Below are positions 10,901-21,545 of a DNA stretch of 64,000 bases, piece after piece; within the stretch, counting starts at the first letter, position 1, and each line of letters begins with the position of its first letter. The stretch is taken from contig CM068585.1 of the NCBI GenBank assembly GCA_035048485.1, forward strand, positions 54,059,910-54,123,909. The letters run 5' to 3'. The notes under the pieces are model-generated. The model searched no databases. It saw only the letters and a program-made list of their open reading frames with translations, and was not told the origin of the DNA. Origin of the DNA: Pteria penguin. Lineage: Eukaryota > Mollusca > Bivalvia > Pterioida > Pteriidae. The translations under genes were made by a program, and so were the position numbers.

Positions 10901-13900
10901 GGTAACCATCAATCCAGAACTCTAATGTATAAGTGTTGCATTCCTAAGTATTTTGACTATGTTACATGGGAGATTTTTGATTTTATATGCTATAAGATAA
11001 GTGCAAAAAGGTTTTTTAATGAGATGGTGTAAATAAGGATAGTTAAACTTTGATTTTCTTATTGTTTCTTTTTGAAAGATTCTGAATTAAACATAACTTG
11101 GTAGAGATAAAGTTTTAAATGCATTATTAGGATGGCTGTGTGCTTTGCACACTTGAAATTATCATAACAAATATTTAATCATTTAATGTTGAGAATTAAT
11201 TTGTTGAAAAGCAATGAAACCTTTGACATATTTTGGGGAATTATGTTAAAGACAACCTCAACTTCTACGATAGTTTCTTGATCTTACATATTTTTACATT
11301 TTTTACCTCAAATCAGAGATACCAATAAAGGGCTTATAGTTTTTGTCCTTGAGTTGTAAGTTGTGAACACAGAAAGGTACAGAGGCAAATTCTTTGAAGG
11401 GAAAGTTTCACAAATTTTCTCCCACTTGAAAAAGGTCAAGTGGTCAAAATTTGTGAAAAGTGTATTCAGTTTTCTAATTTATTGAGAGATTTGGTACTTG
11501 TGAGTTCTTTGTGAAAATAACTTTTTGCTGAAATTTGACTTTATGATCTCATCTGTTTCACAATAACTTTTTGCATACTTTTCAAACACTTAAGAATGGC
11601 TCTTTTCTTTTTTGCTGAATTCACATTATAGTATATGATGTCATAAATATATATAGTTAGCATATATGATCATGAACATATAGTTTCACCAAATGATTTA
11701 CAGTACATTTGATCTGGTCATTATATAAAATTTCGATTTTCAATTTCAGCTGACAAAGTTATGTGACAGACTAGATGAAATCTGGGAAGAGAACGAAGGC
11801 AATGTGATTATTTTTCAATGGACCTCATTTCTTCAAGAAGAGTCCTTCGACTTCTTAGAGCTCAGGAATCCCCTAGTGCTGAAGCCGGCACATATAAATA
11901 AGAAGGAGGCGGAAGCACTCAGTGTGAGAGCTATTCAGGATGTGGGATTATTCAATAGACTCCTACCCACAATATTGGATTATGATAAACAGGCCAAACA
12001 AATCGAGTTCGATAAGACCGTTTTTACTTGTAAAGTATGTTTCGGGTACGTTTTTCTTTATCCTTCATTGTTACTTGGCAACTAGAGCTTCTGGTATGAT
12101 GATTGAAAAGGTTTTTGTGGAATTATTTGAAATGTGATCATCAGGAATCCAGATTGTTAAGGTTGATATATTTTGGGATCAGAGTCAGTAGAATTCTCAA
12201 AATAAACATTTTTACAAATGTACTATAAACATTTTTTTTTTATTAAAAACTGAGTCAGAATGGCAATCACACACGAGTGTTTGCACTTTTTGTGTCATCG
12301 TTGAAGCATTTTATAATGAAGTTTATGGATCACTTTGCCATATGTCCCTCTGTCTGTCCATTTATCACACCTTTGCTTGAACTATCTTAAGTTTGCAGGT
12401 AAATATGAAATCTACTCATACACATAGATTACACTGTGAAATTGTTGTGTTTTCAAATTCTCTCTAAAACTCTGTGACTTGCTGGGAATCAAGTACATTT
12501 ATTTCAGTTGAGTTATGTCAAAAACACTTATAATACTTAATACTTACATTTTGCATCACTTTTCAAGTATTTCTATGCCCCTGGAATCAAAAATTTTGGG
12601 GAATATAGATTTTGACCTGTCTGTCTGTTTTTCTGTGGCAAAAAGCTTTAACATTTCACATAACTTTTCAACTGTAAGAGATAGGGCTTTCACATTGGCA
12701 TTCCTTGTGGCAAGACCTTTCAACCAATACAATAATTTTTGACCTTGTGACCTTGATTGTGACCTTTGACCTACATTTCCAAAACTTTATCATTGGGCAT
12801 ATCAAAAGTTTGACCTCTTGATTTTGGAGTTTGACCTAGTTTTAGGATAACAGTTTATACTGACAAAGTTGCTACAAGGGCCATTCGTATTTCACAAGCA
12901 CAGCTTGTCATTATAACAATACTCGTATAAAGTATGATGTATTTCATGTCTGTCTTCAGTAGAACTGTATAGGAAACTTATGTACCCTGTCAGAAATGTT
13001 GGTTTATTTTCTTCAGCTTAAATTTTTTTTGTAGTGAGAAGTTGGGGCATCAGTGCATTATTTTTGCCAAATGTGACCATGTGTACTGCAAGGATTGTAT
13101 GAAAGACTACTTCACAGTTCAGATTCAGGATGGAAATGTGAATTCTCTGCTCTGTCCAGAGGATAAGTGTGAGTCTCAGGCCTATCCTGGACAGGTATGT
13201 GTCACACTGAATAAGTTGAACCTCTCAGACAAGGAGAAACAGTCAGAGTTAGTTTAGGTCAGCTTTAACATCTATTGCAATACTCAAAATCGCAAATACT
13301 AATTCCGTTCATGTTTTGTATTTTAGTCACCTACCAAATCTATTGTTCTAAATTTGGGCAGAATTTCTGCCCCACCGTAGAACAAAAGAATGGTGTGTAT
13401 AAAAGTGAAAATCAGTAATCACAATTTTGTGTTTTGTAGTATGGATTGCCTTAGTATTCTGCTTAGCTTGTGGGAAAAAGGGTCCCAGGTTGAAATCCCT
13501 CTAGTGCCTTGTCAGTGGCTTTTCTCTCAGATGGGACGGTAAAAACCAAGGTCCCATGTCACAGTGGACTTTGGGACATAAAAATTCCCTCACTGCATTG
13601 GATTTCAGTTGCTTATGTCTAAATTTATATACAATGTATCAGATAAATGTCGTCTCCATATAAGCAAAATATCATGATTGTTACATGATTTCGCGAAATA
13701 TTTATTAAATTTTTGACGTCACAATACATTCTCAATGTTTGTCCGAGGTATGACCGAGGTGTAAAGCATTGTGACGTAATCTGATTTAACAATTTTTCGA
13801 GCCTAAAATGGAAGAATCAATTAATTTCAATAACTCAAGAATGACAAAATAGGTCCAACGTTACCAAAAATTTATTTGCTCAAGTTTATTTCACCAAGAA

Positions 13901-16900
13901 CCAAATGTGTGTTCAGAATACATGTGCCCGATATATTAATTAATTTTCCCGAACATTCCTCGCTATGATCCTAGTTTACAGAGGCATACCTTGTGCAGTG
14001 GCTTAGTGTTTGTTATTAAGTGAAGATGAATTTTGAATCTCCATTGTTTTTTTTTTTTTTTTTCAAAGGTTCCTGTACCTTTTCATTTGGGAAATTTTTG
14101 TCACATTTGCATATTGCTGAAAGTTCAATGTTTAGGAAAAAATTTAGACAAATTTTGGGAAAAAATCAAAGAAATTTCCATGGGAAAGGGTTCTTGGAAC
14201 GGACCTGATTTGAAGAAAAAAAAAACCCACTGATCTCAGAGTTTGTTTCTATGTGTAAGGGGTTTGTTAACTTATGATTCCATGTTACTGTAAAGGCGAA
14301 AAATTCTTTAAAGTAACATTCAAGCTGAATCAATCAGTCTACTCCGAATTTTCCTTCTTTTTTTTTCGTGAATGAGAGAAGTCAGCAAATTTTGATCTAT
14401 TGCATAGTCATGAAGAATGTTATTAATTCTGTCACAATAGAAGAGTGGGATATTTCAAAAATAAGATGAAATAATCCTTTTGTAATTACTGAGAAGCATT
14501 TTGAGACTGTGGTATCACTTGATTTCATTGTTTGTCTTTCTGTCCATTGGGTATACCTTTATTTTGAATATCTTTACCAGTGACACATACATTCTTTGGA
14601 GCACGGTGCACTGCATTCTAGTGTTTGTTAGATTATAAATTCAAGACCAAATAAGGGATTCTATGAAAACTTTATCCTTGATCTGCCTAATGTGTTTGTC
14701 CATCATGGAAGAAATAAACAAAATGTTAACTAATGGAAATTTAGTTTGATATAACCTTGACTTGGAGCCACATTTTCAGTAGATAAGAGAGTTATATTTC
14801 TTAAAAACTGGTAATTGTGTAAACAATTATAAATGCAAATTACAGGTAAAGGAATTAGTTTCCAATGACCTTTTCAACAAGTATGACAAACTTCTGCTTC
14901 AAACCTCCCTGGATACCATGGTGGATGTCGTATACTGCCCACGTCCCAGCTGCCAGTACCCAGTCCTGACGGAAAAGGACAGCTCTATGGGAAGCTGTCC
15001 CGGATGTATGTTTGTGTTCTGTACCCTTTGCAAGCTCGGATATCATGGCCTGTCACCATGTCAAATAAAATCCGGTGAGATTTTGTTGCTTACATTGTTC
15101 CTTTTGTTTCTCATCATAGGCACTACATGTACTTATTATAGGTATATAATAATAATGAAATATACTTACTTATGTATATTTATGATAATTACACAATTAT
15201 GTGGATATTTTGAGATACAAATAAAGTGATGAATCAAAGGAGAGAAGGGGTAAGAAAAAACCCTCTGGGTAGCATAAAGCTTTCATATACATGCAACTTT
15301 TGTTATGATATTTAATTCCATTAACCCCTCTTAGTGTGAGCTTCTGGTACTACAACTGATGCAGGGTTTGAAATTTGCAAAAATGTTTGGTCGTGAAATC
15401 GGCAAATTTAAAGAAAATTTCGACAACCTCAATTATGTTTACTGAAATTTTAGGTTGTCCAAAGAGATTTTAGGTTGTTTTTGATGACCAGACAACTGCT
15501 AATTTCACACCCTGTGATGCACAGCAAAGCTCATGTATAAAGGTCACTGGAGAAAAGAAATGAAAAAATTTCTTTCGCAGATAGATTGATTATAATTGTT
15601 TAATGTCACTCCATGATTATTTCATGTATATGGTGATAGCACCTTCCTGATGCATTACAAAAGAATTTATACCTTTGCAACAGACCCTCTCCAAGCATGG
15701 AGGGACCTTTTATGTGACACACCTACCTGGACATGGGATCTTGAATTTTACTATCTCATCCGAAAGACAGGACACTGGTGTATCCACAGTGGGAGTCGAT
15801 TCTCACACCTGTAGGTTACTAGCCAGCACCTCATCCACTGAGCCATTCCGGCATTTTGCTTATGCAGAATGGCACAGTTAATAAGGGCCCCGGTTTGGGT
15901 GCCATATAGTAATCACTCTGTCTGTCTGTCGGCAAAAACTTCAACATTAGCCATATTTGATAATACACTGTCACAGGTAGAGCTTTCGTATTTGGCATGT
16001 GTATTCCTTATGGCAAGACCTTTGCGTTGGTACTTTAATGTTGACTATAACTATTGAACCATAAGAAGTAGGGCTTTCATATTTGGCATCTGCGTTTCTT
16101 ATGACAAGAGCTTTCTGCTTGTACCAAATTAAGGTCAAGGTCATGGTGACAGGCATCCTGTGGGGCCCTTCTGACTTTCTTAGTTTTCTATTATTGCAAT
16201 CTTCCTTAGCAGGTGAAGTCTTCATAGATATGGATGTTCAGACAATTTCACGCTATCCGTACAGTGTATGGTAAAAGTTTTCAGTACATCTAAAAACTGT
16301 ACACACATTTCATACATAAAAGAAAATATCATTTATTTACTGTAAATGAATCATACATATGTGCATAGTCTGACCGCATGCCAATCTTTAGTTTATAATT
16401 TTAGACGATATGAGAAAACTTTGCAATGACTGTCTGAATGAAATTAAAAATAAATTAAAAACATAGGTATCATTTTATCGTTCAATAATGATTGGGTATT
16501 TCAGATGGCCTTAAGAAACTTCGAGATGAATTCCAGAATGCCGACAAAGAGACAAAGTTATTATTGGAGAAGCGTTATGGTAAAAAGGCTATACAGTTAG
16601 CGGTAGAGGAAACATACTCTTCTGAATGGTTAGAAGAATTTTCCAAATCTTGTCCAAACTGTGGAGCCAACATACAGGTATTAGTCACTGCTGACACCTT
16701 GGAAGTTCACCTGAAGGTGTAGATTTAAGTTTTGTATATTCTTTGATGTTCTCTGTCCCGAAATTTGAAAAATTAAACAAGTAACAGTCTTATCTCCTTT
16801 ATTTGTAGGGGCAGGCTTAGTGTAGTGGTTAATTGCTTGGCTTGCTGCGCTGACGATCCGGGTTCGATTCCCGGGTTGCGCCACTGTGTTTAAGAGGTTG

Positions 16901-17579
16901 ATTACCTCCAGCTTCAATGTCGCATCGATATAACTGAAATATTGTTGAAAGCGACGTAAAACACCAATCAACCAACCAATCTTAAATTGTAATATATATT
17001 TCCTAATTGTAGTCTTACTTTTTAAGTTTACTCTGCTTTTATATTTAGTAAATATACAAAAATGTATTTGACATTTCTTTGGGATTATGAAGTCCTAATC
17101 CAATCAACTTGACAAAATATATAAGATTAAATCCAGATTTATCTTGTTAGATTTATTGTGTTTAAATTATAATTGTAAATGAAATCAATTTTAATGATAA
17201 ATTATATAGATTCTTTAGAATTTGATACCAACACTTTTGATGTAAACTAAGAATAAAACTATGGATGCCTCTATAAATCTTAACATAGGGGAATGGTATA
17301 TTAAGAATTTTATGTATGATTTATTCAAGACAGAGTTTTATTTGGTAAATGCACATCGATGAGTAATAAGAATTTTCTTTTTTGTAGAAAATTGACGGCT
17401 GTAATAAAATGACATGTATGAAATGTCGCTCCTACTTCTGTTGGATCTGCAGTGCCGAACTATCTCGGAAAAACCCATACCTACACTACAACGATCCAAA
17501 CAGCTCTTGTCAGAACAGACTGTTTGAAGGAATCGATCCCATGGATGATGATGAATTTGACATAGACTGGTTTGATTAA
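4806..17579 (+). CDS. RNF14: RNF14: RWD and RING1-IBR-RING2 E3 ubiquitin ligase (complete, 7 coding exons)
   Basis: Seven exons (4806-4983, 6262-6398, 11750-12045, 13035-13194, 14846-15074, 16505-16677, 17388-17579) join in frame into 454 residues; human RNF14 has 474. An RWD domain fills roughly residues 8-140. RING1 ligands are C199, C202, C217, H219, C222, C225, C244 and C249. IBR ligands are C288, C293, C308, C311, C316, C319, H324 and C329. RING2 starts at C383/C386, and C396 in the 'DGCNKMTC' motif matches the catalytic cysteine of RBR ligases. The tail is acidic and ends in WFD. The family takes ubiquitin from an E2 onto the RING2 cysteine and then to substrate; vertebrate RNF14 is linked to androgen-receptor coactivation and to clearing stalled translation factors. 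The start is set by the conserved 'TEDKEEQENELLALASIYD' N terminus. All splice phases agree and no break was seen. Confidence 0.97.
5054..5092. repeat. Short tandem duplication
   Basis: AGCTCTACATAGTTGTGTT occurs twice in direct succession inside RNF14 intron 1. Confidence 0.8.
5118..5322 (+). mobile_element. Short MITE-like repeat, copy 1 of 3
   Basis: Shares 'CTGTACCTTTTCATTTGG' and 'ATGAAATTTCCATT' with copies at 14030-14239 and 41481-41669, all in the same orientation. The ends are weak inverted repeats (CAGTGGTCT at the left, AGACCACAG at the right), as in small hAT-like MITEs. There is no coding capacity. Confidence 0.65.
5430..5928. repeat. 24-bp minisatellite in RNF14 intron 1
   Basis: About twenty imperfect copies of a 24-base unit around GTGGTGGCATCTGAGTTCTG. 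The unit length is divisible by three, so the - strand stays open and encodes Asn-Ser-Asp-Ala-Thr-Thr runs, which are not taken as a gene. Confidence 0.92.
6262..6398 (+). CDS. RNF14: RNF14 coding exon 2 (RWD domain)
   Basis: Encodes residues 60-105 between TTTACAG| and CAG|GTAATT. It carries the RWD hallmark 'YLPPIILNFQLPVDYPS' with the YPS turn. Confidence 0.96.
6413..9729. repeat. 39-bp satellite array (~85 copies) in RNF14 intron 2
   Basis: The tandem 39-base unit contains TTAGGATATGAATCCTACC then AAAGAATAGCACTAACTCT. The array starts about 15 bases after the exon 2 donor. Units differ mainly as CTGTTAGG versus CTGCAAGG and TACCAAAG versus TAACAAAG, and runs of variants recur 273 bp apart (7 units) near 6781 and 7054. 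Each unit holds two small dyads, TAGGAT-ATGA-ATCCTA and CTAAC-TCT-GTTAG. Because 39 is a multiple of 3, the - strand stays open as a 13-residue repeat; this is not a gene. Confidence 0.97.
9730..9974 (-). mobile_element. tRNA-derived SINE (family 1) inserted in the satellite array
   Basis: A family-1 SINE on the - strand, with its tRNA-like head at the right and (AATC)n tail at the left. AACTCTGTTAGG from the satellite flanks both sides, and one more satellite unit follows at 9975-10017, so the insertion split the array. The head is shortened by a deletion. Confidence 0.88.
9975..10017. repeat. Last satellite unit beyond the SINE
   Basis: A single 39-bp unit (GTTAGGATATGAATCCTACC...), cut off from the main array by the SINE at 9730-9974. 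Confidence 0.9.
10095..10374 (+). mobile_element. Full-length tRNA-derived SINE (family 1) with intact target-site duplication
   Basis: A tRNA-like head carries an A box (TGGCCTAGTGG) and a B box (GGTTCGACTCC). It is followed by a conserved core (GAGACAGTAAAAACCGAGG ... GATCCCTCACTGCTTCGGG), a lineage-specific body and an ATCAATCAATC tail. TCATCAGTTATT flanks both ends exactly (10083-10094 and 10374-10385). The core resembles the widely shared invertebrate 'Meta'-type SINE core, from memory and not checked. The perfect duplication suggests a young insertion. Confidence 0.93.
10479..10865. repeat. Composite inverted-repeat region with ACCCTG motifs
   Basis: Three degenerate direct repeats of GATACCCTGCAGTTTTTGAT with GACGTCAC lie at 10545-10640. 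A clear inverted repeat follows at 10715-10865: the left arm starts GGGGTTACCATG and the right arm ends CATGGTAACCCC, and both contain GACAGGGTATC or its complement. The 151-bp part is MITE-like. Confidence 0.65.
11750..12045 (+). CDS. RNF14: RNF14 coding exon 3 (end of RWD, linker, first RING1 cysteines)
   Basis: Encodes residues 106-203 plus two bases, from TTTCAG| to TTCGG|GTACGT. It finishes the RWD fold, crosses a charged helical linker and ends with C199 and C202. The donor choice is fixed because it restores 'CFGEKLG' across the junction. Confidence 0.96.
12560..12900. repeat. Degenerate dispersed repeat with 'gaccttgtgaccttgat' phrases
   Basis: Fills most of RNF14 intron 3. It shares 'GTCTGTCTG ... 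GGCAAAAA' and 'TAGGGCTTTCA ... TTGGCAT ... CTTATGGCAAGACCTTT' phrases with 15885-16165. This non-coding interspersed repeat style is common in molluscan genomes. Confidence 0.55.
13035..13194 (+). CDS. RNF14: RNF14 coding exon 4 (RING1)
   Basis: Encodes residues 204-257 with RING1 ligands C217, H219, C222, C225, C244 and C249, and 'CDHVYCKDC'. It ends PGQ|GTATGT in phase 0. Confidence 0.97.
13443..13676 (+). mobile_element. Diverged SINE (family 1)
   Basis: Core 'AGATGGGACGGTAAAAACC' and 'CCCTCACTGCATTGG' match the family-1 core. The tRNA-like head is badly decayed (B box reads GGTTGAAATCC), so this is an old copy. Confidence 0.75.
14030..14239 (+). mobile_element. Short MITE-like repeat, copy 2 of 3
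   Basis: Matches copies at 5118-5322 and 41481-41669 through 'CTGTACCTTTTCATTTGGG' and 'GAAATTTCCATGGG'. It lies in RNF14 intron 4 with poly-T and poly-A runs near the ends; exact ends are uncertain. Confidence 0.65.
14846..15074 (+). CDS. RNF14: RNF14 coding exon 5 (IBR domain)
   Basis: Encodes residues 258-333 plus one base. All eight IBR zinc ligands are present, in 'VVYCPRPSC', 'CPGCMFVFCTLC' and 'YHGLSPC'. It starts after TTACAG| and ends TCCG|GTGAGA. Confidence 0.97.
15584..15854 (-). mobile_element. SINE (family 1), moderately diverged
   Basis: The left end has GATTGATTATAATTG and 'TATGGTGATAGCACC'; the core complement 'CTATCTCATCCGAAAGACAGG' and decayed tRNA head 'CCACTGAGCCATTCCGGC' follow. 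It lies in RNF14 intron 5. Confidence 0.82.
15885..16165. repeat. Degenerate dispersed repeat related to 12560-12900
   Basis: Contains 'TCTGTCTGTCTGTCGGCAAAA', two copies of a phrase like 'AGGGCTTTCATATTTGGCAT', and 'AAGGTCAAGGTCATGGTGAC'. It is non-coding intronic sequence. Confidence 0.5.
16505..16677 (+). CDS. RNF14: RNF14 coding exon 6 (IBR-RING2 linker, first RING2 cysteines)
   Basis: Encodes residues 334-391. A charged helix ('KLLLEKRYGKKAIQLAVEE') leads into 'SKSCPNCGANIQ' with C383 and C386. Confidence 0.96.
16808..16981 (+). mobile_element. tRNA-derived SINE, family 2
   Basis: The head has A box-like TAGTGTAGTGG and B box GGGTTCGATTCCC, followed by a short body without the family-1 core and a tail of AATCAACCAACCAATC. 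A related copy is at 46065-46240. It looks like a tRNA but the acceptor stem does not pair well, so it is called a SINE. Confidence 0.85.
17388..17579 (+). CDS. RNF14: RNF14 coding exon 7 (RING2, stop codon)
   Basis: Encodes residues 392-454 and TAA at 17577-17579. It contains the catalytic C396 and the remaining RING2 cysteines (C401, C404, C409, C412, C432). It ends in an acidic stretch and WFD. Confidence 0.97.
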   Translation, partial: KIDGCNKMTCMKCRSYFCWICSAELSRKNPYLHYNDPNSSCQNRLFEGIDPMDDDEFDIDWFD

Positions 17580-20500
17580 CGGGTAAAATTGTTTGGATAA
17601 TTTAAGAGGGTAAAATCAGAGCATTCTAGGGAGAATCTTGCTAGTAGCTGTTAATCGTATTTTTAAGTCATCACATTTTCTGCCTACTGTACCGTTGTGC
17701 ATAGTATAGCATTTAGTGGTTGTTTTCACCATTTATATTTTGAGATGCTCCCTACTGACTGCACAGCATCGTGTTCAGTATCTAAGAGAATGCACTCCGG
17801 AAATCTTTCAGTTTATCTACTCCCTTCATCTTTATTAATATATACCAGAAATCCTCTTTTAATTGAAAGAACTTTAATTTCCCTGTCTGCCTCAATGCAA
17901 AAATATAAATTCTTGCCGTAACAAAACACTTTTATATGATTTTAATATGAAAAAAAAAATCCTGTTTCTTGCAAAAATCATGTTTCCTGATTTAAATCTG
18001 CAGTGAGGTCCTTGACTAAACAAAATTTAACACAGTTGAGTGATTTATTTAAGCATCAATTATGTCATTACAGTTTCAAGTTGTATTTTGAGATGCCCCT
18101 ACTTTCTGCACTGAAGATGGGTATGGTAAATCACTTAAGGACAAATTGGCATGTAGTCACTGACAACAAAACACTAGGAGTGTTTGTAATACATTCAAGG
18201 GAAGTGGAAACATATCAGCATTCCCTTCCTTGATTTATATATGATGAATGAAACACATTCTGTGATATGAAATCATGTATTTGCCTTGTTGATTTTATCA
18301 TTAATTGTTTGCAATTTTTGCCTTGTGTACATGAATTGTTGATACAATAGTTTAAGTATCTGGTATTTTGACAAAGGTATATTATGAAGATTAATTTTGT
18401 TAGGATGTATTTGATATAATTTGACAATGATATTGAAGTAGACAGTCATTATTACAGAATAGCAGTTACAATACCTCAAAGTACTGTGCATAAACCCAGC
18501 TTTTAGTCATGGAAAATTTTCCGACATATTTTACTCTTTAAGATTTACCCCAAAAAAGTGTTGACTTGCATTTTTTTGGTCGTAGCCAATTTAATATATT
18601 GAGTTTTCTCGAAAGATAGTCCAGATTAGCAAATTTTGAGAGTAAAAATTATGAGTTTACTGTAAGTAATATCCATGTGTGAAATGATATCCTTCTCATC
18701 AGTGATGCTTCCATATAAGTCTTGAGGGATGTTAAATGTCACAGCGATGAATGCAGAATTAAAAATTGCTTAAGAAGTGAGGGATAAGAGGCTGATAAGG
18801 ACGTAAATGGTGAATAATTACCTTCTATAAGATTTCTTATATCAAAACTACAACTGTTTGTATGAAATGAGGACTTCAGCATGTAGATGGAATGTTAGAT
18901 CTTGTCTACCTTCAAGCAATACAATGATCTAAACTGTTAAAATTGCCAAAATTGTTCAGATTTTAAAGGAAAACAGGTAAAGCCAATATAACATCCTACC
19001 ATGAAGAAATAAAGGCAAGAAATGACCATATTAGTTATGATGAAATAAATCTCATTATCTGTCTGTGATGAGATAAGGTTGTCTCATTAATCAAGGAGAT
19101 ATTTCTGATTTCTAGTGACGAGAAATGAGGTAAACGCGCAGTAATCTTGCCTCTCATTGTGTGACGTATGTATGTTTTACTACAGATTTTTGCATCACAT
19201 CACGGTTCAAGCATTTACGTCATATCATAATTCTGGCGAAATTTGATCGTTTCTGGCAGTATGAGGCCCCATACATCATGTGAAATTGAAGACAAAGGTT
19301 TTGTGATGACACTTATGATTATGTTTATAACAAAACCAGTTATGTTTATCCTATGTAGTAGTACCCATGTGTGAACGTGTGTGATGTTCCTTATTGAAGC
19401 AATAAAAGTTGTACTTTCAAGGGCTGATCCACCAATTGAGGTGAGAGGGGGTACATTTTCAAACAGGTCCTTTGATGTGCAACCCTCTGGATCCGCCAAT
19501 GACTTTCTTATGTATTTATGATTTTAATGCTGGAATTATCTGACCATTAATAGCCTGATATTGCACCTGTCTGCATACTTTATCATCATGACATCATAAA
19601 TAAATGCCTCTATCTGATTACATATAGTTTGATGGCAGATAAATCAAATTTAGGGTCAGATTATCAATATTCAGTGTTTGATGTTTTATATCCCTTTATC
19701 TGTGAATACCTCTACCAATAATTTAAAAAAAAATCTCATTTATTCCTTATTATTTTAGTTGATCTTTATACAAGTTAAGATTATTGTGTAGGAAATTCAT
19801 TTTGAAATGACACTCTTTTGATAGTTGTTCTCTATGGAAAATATAATCTGTGATGTCTGAACAAGTTCTGGAAAGGCTGGATCTACCTAAATAATAACTG
19901 ATCTTCATCTTGTGACGTAATGAGTGGTCCCAGCTTATTATCGAAAGAAACTGAGCATTACATGTTAAATTAAATGATCTATGAATATATTTACATACAG
20001 AGAGAAGTCTGAAAAGTTTGTCCATAGAACAATGGATAAACATCATTTCTTTTGCTACACACAGGTGCCATAAACTCTGCATGTTTTACATATAGACATG
20101 TACCAGTAATTATGAATGTTTCATATTTAGACATACTTATTTAAAGCAATAAGGTAATGAAATATCTTGAAGGTGCCCCCCTTCCCTTTTTTATTTTGAT
20201 AAATTTCCCTCATTTGGATGTTTCTATGTTAGGGCACAAGCCGATTGTTTTCCTTTGTTATATTACTTACATTTTGTAATTTCATGACGGTGCATTAAAG
20301 AAGGGAAGGGAAAGCAAGTATAGATCGACATGAAATGTTAAAACCTGATGAAGTGATGGGTTGGAGTAGGAAAAAAACCGAAGGTAAATTTTGAGCAATT
20401 AAAAAGGAAAGAGGAAATTGTGTTCCCTTACATCTCCTTAATCAAGGAATATAGAATTAGAGTTGTTACTTCCAATTAAATGAATGACAGGATGATGTAT

Positions 20501-20799
20501 GAAGTGATTTTGAAGTCTGTGATTTGTTTATTTTAGTTTTTCATATAAAAATTTTGAAAATTAATGTAATCCCAATGTGCAAGTTCTTTTAGTTTTATTC
20601 TTGTCAGCTTAAAGCATATTGTCGGGAAGATTGTATTCAGATTTCAAGATGTGTACACCAAGTGTTTTATTGGGACGTCACAAGACAACGTGATTATGAC
20701 AATAAATTATTTATTAGTATCTCCGTGTTTTGAATGTAAAAATCCTGTGATAAGAAGTTTTGGTTTCTTGTTTGAAGTTATGTATGACTTTTTCGTATA

Positions 20800-20960
20800 C
20801 ATAGTGGCACCCTATGAAATGGCTCCATTGAAAGCAGTGAGTGATTGATCAGGTGTCAAATCGACCAGGATGTGAGACCTTGGTTTTCATCGTCTCATTT
20901 GAGAGACAGAACATCAATGAGCCATGGTGGGATTTGAACCCGGAGCCTCTTCGTTCATGA
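20800..20960 (-). mobile_element. Decayed SINE fragment (family 1)
   Basis: 'GAAAGCAGTGAGTGATTGATC', 'TCGTCTCATTTGAGAGACAGAA' and 'GGGATTTGAACCC' match the core and B-box complement of family 1 with many changes. Confidence 0.6.
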
Positions 20961-21306
20961 GAAATGTAGGATATAGACCGAAATATGCTGGCTCCTTGTT
21001 GCACAGACTCATTGTGACAGTGCTTTGTCCATCTAGCCAGTATCTGTCTCTATACTTGTTATACCCTTCACCACAGATAATTACTTCATTCCACCATGAT
21101 GTCACAATCCATTCCACTCTGATGTCATAATCCAATCACGGATATTATTAAGAAAATGAGGGCAAAAAGTAGTTTGTCTGGTGTTCATTCCTTACAGGTT
21201 CATTTGATCCAAAAGCCCCCTACATCATGTATAATTCCAAAAATGTTCATTCTGATTTACCCAATGGCAACACTGACTGTTATTTCATGTGTATCTTGTG
21301 TGGCCA

Positions 21307-21545
21307 ATGACTGATTGATCATTGTTTTACGTCACTTCACAATTATTTTGCATATATTGTGATGGTATCTACATGATGCATTGCATAGAAATCAAAACCT
21401 CTGCAAAGGACCCACCCGAAGCAGCGGGGGATCTTTTACCTGCCCACCTAGTTTTTCTGTTCCATCTGAAAGACAGGACACTGGTGCACCCATGGCAGAG
21501 GAAATCGAACCCAGAACCTTTTGGTCATGTGTCAAGCACATCAGT
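21307..21545 (-). mobile_element. SINE (family 1), head truncated or decayed
   Basis: Begins TGATTGATCATTGTTTTACG and carries 'GACCCACCCGAAGCAGCGG' and 'CATCTGAAAGACAGGACAC'. The tRNA-like head at the right is degraded. Confidence 0.85.

Noticed and set aside
16808..16881. tRNA gene-like sequence with A and B boxes
   Set aside because: The acceptor stem does not pair properly and a SINE body and tail follow. A second copy occurs at 46065-46240.
19215..20082. Two - strand frames of ~100 residues downstream of RNF14
   Set aside because: They were checked for an SH3 domain or another GRAF tail exon; no motif or splice signals were found.
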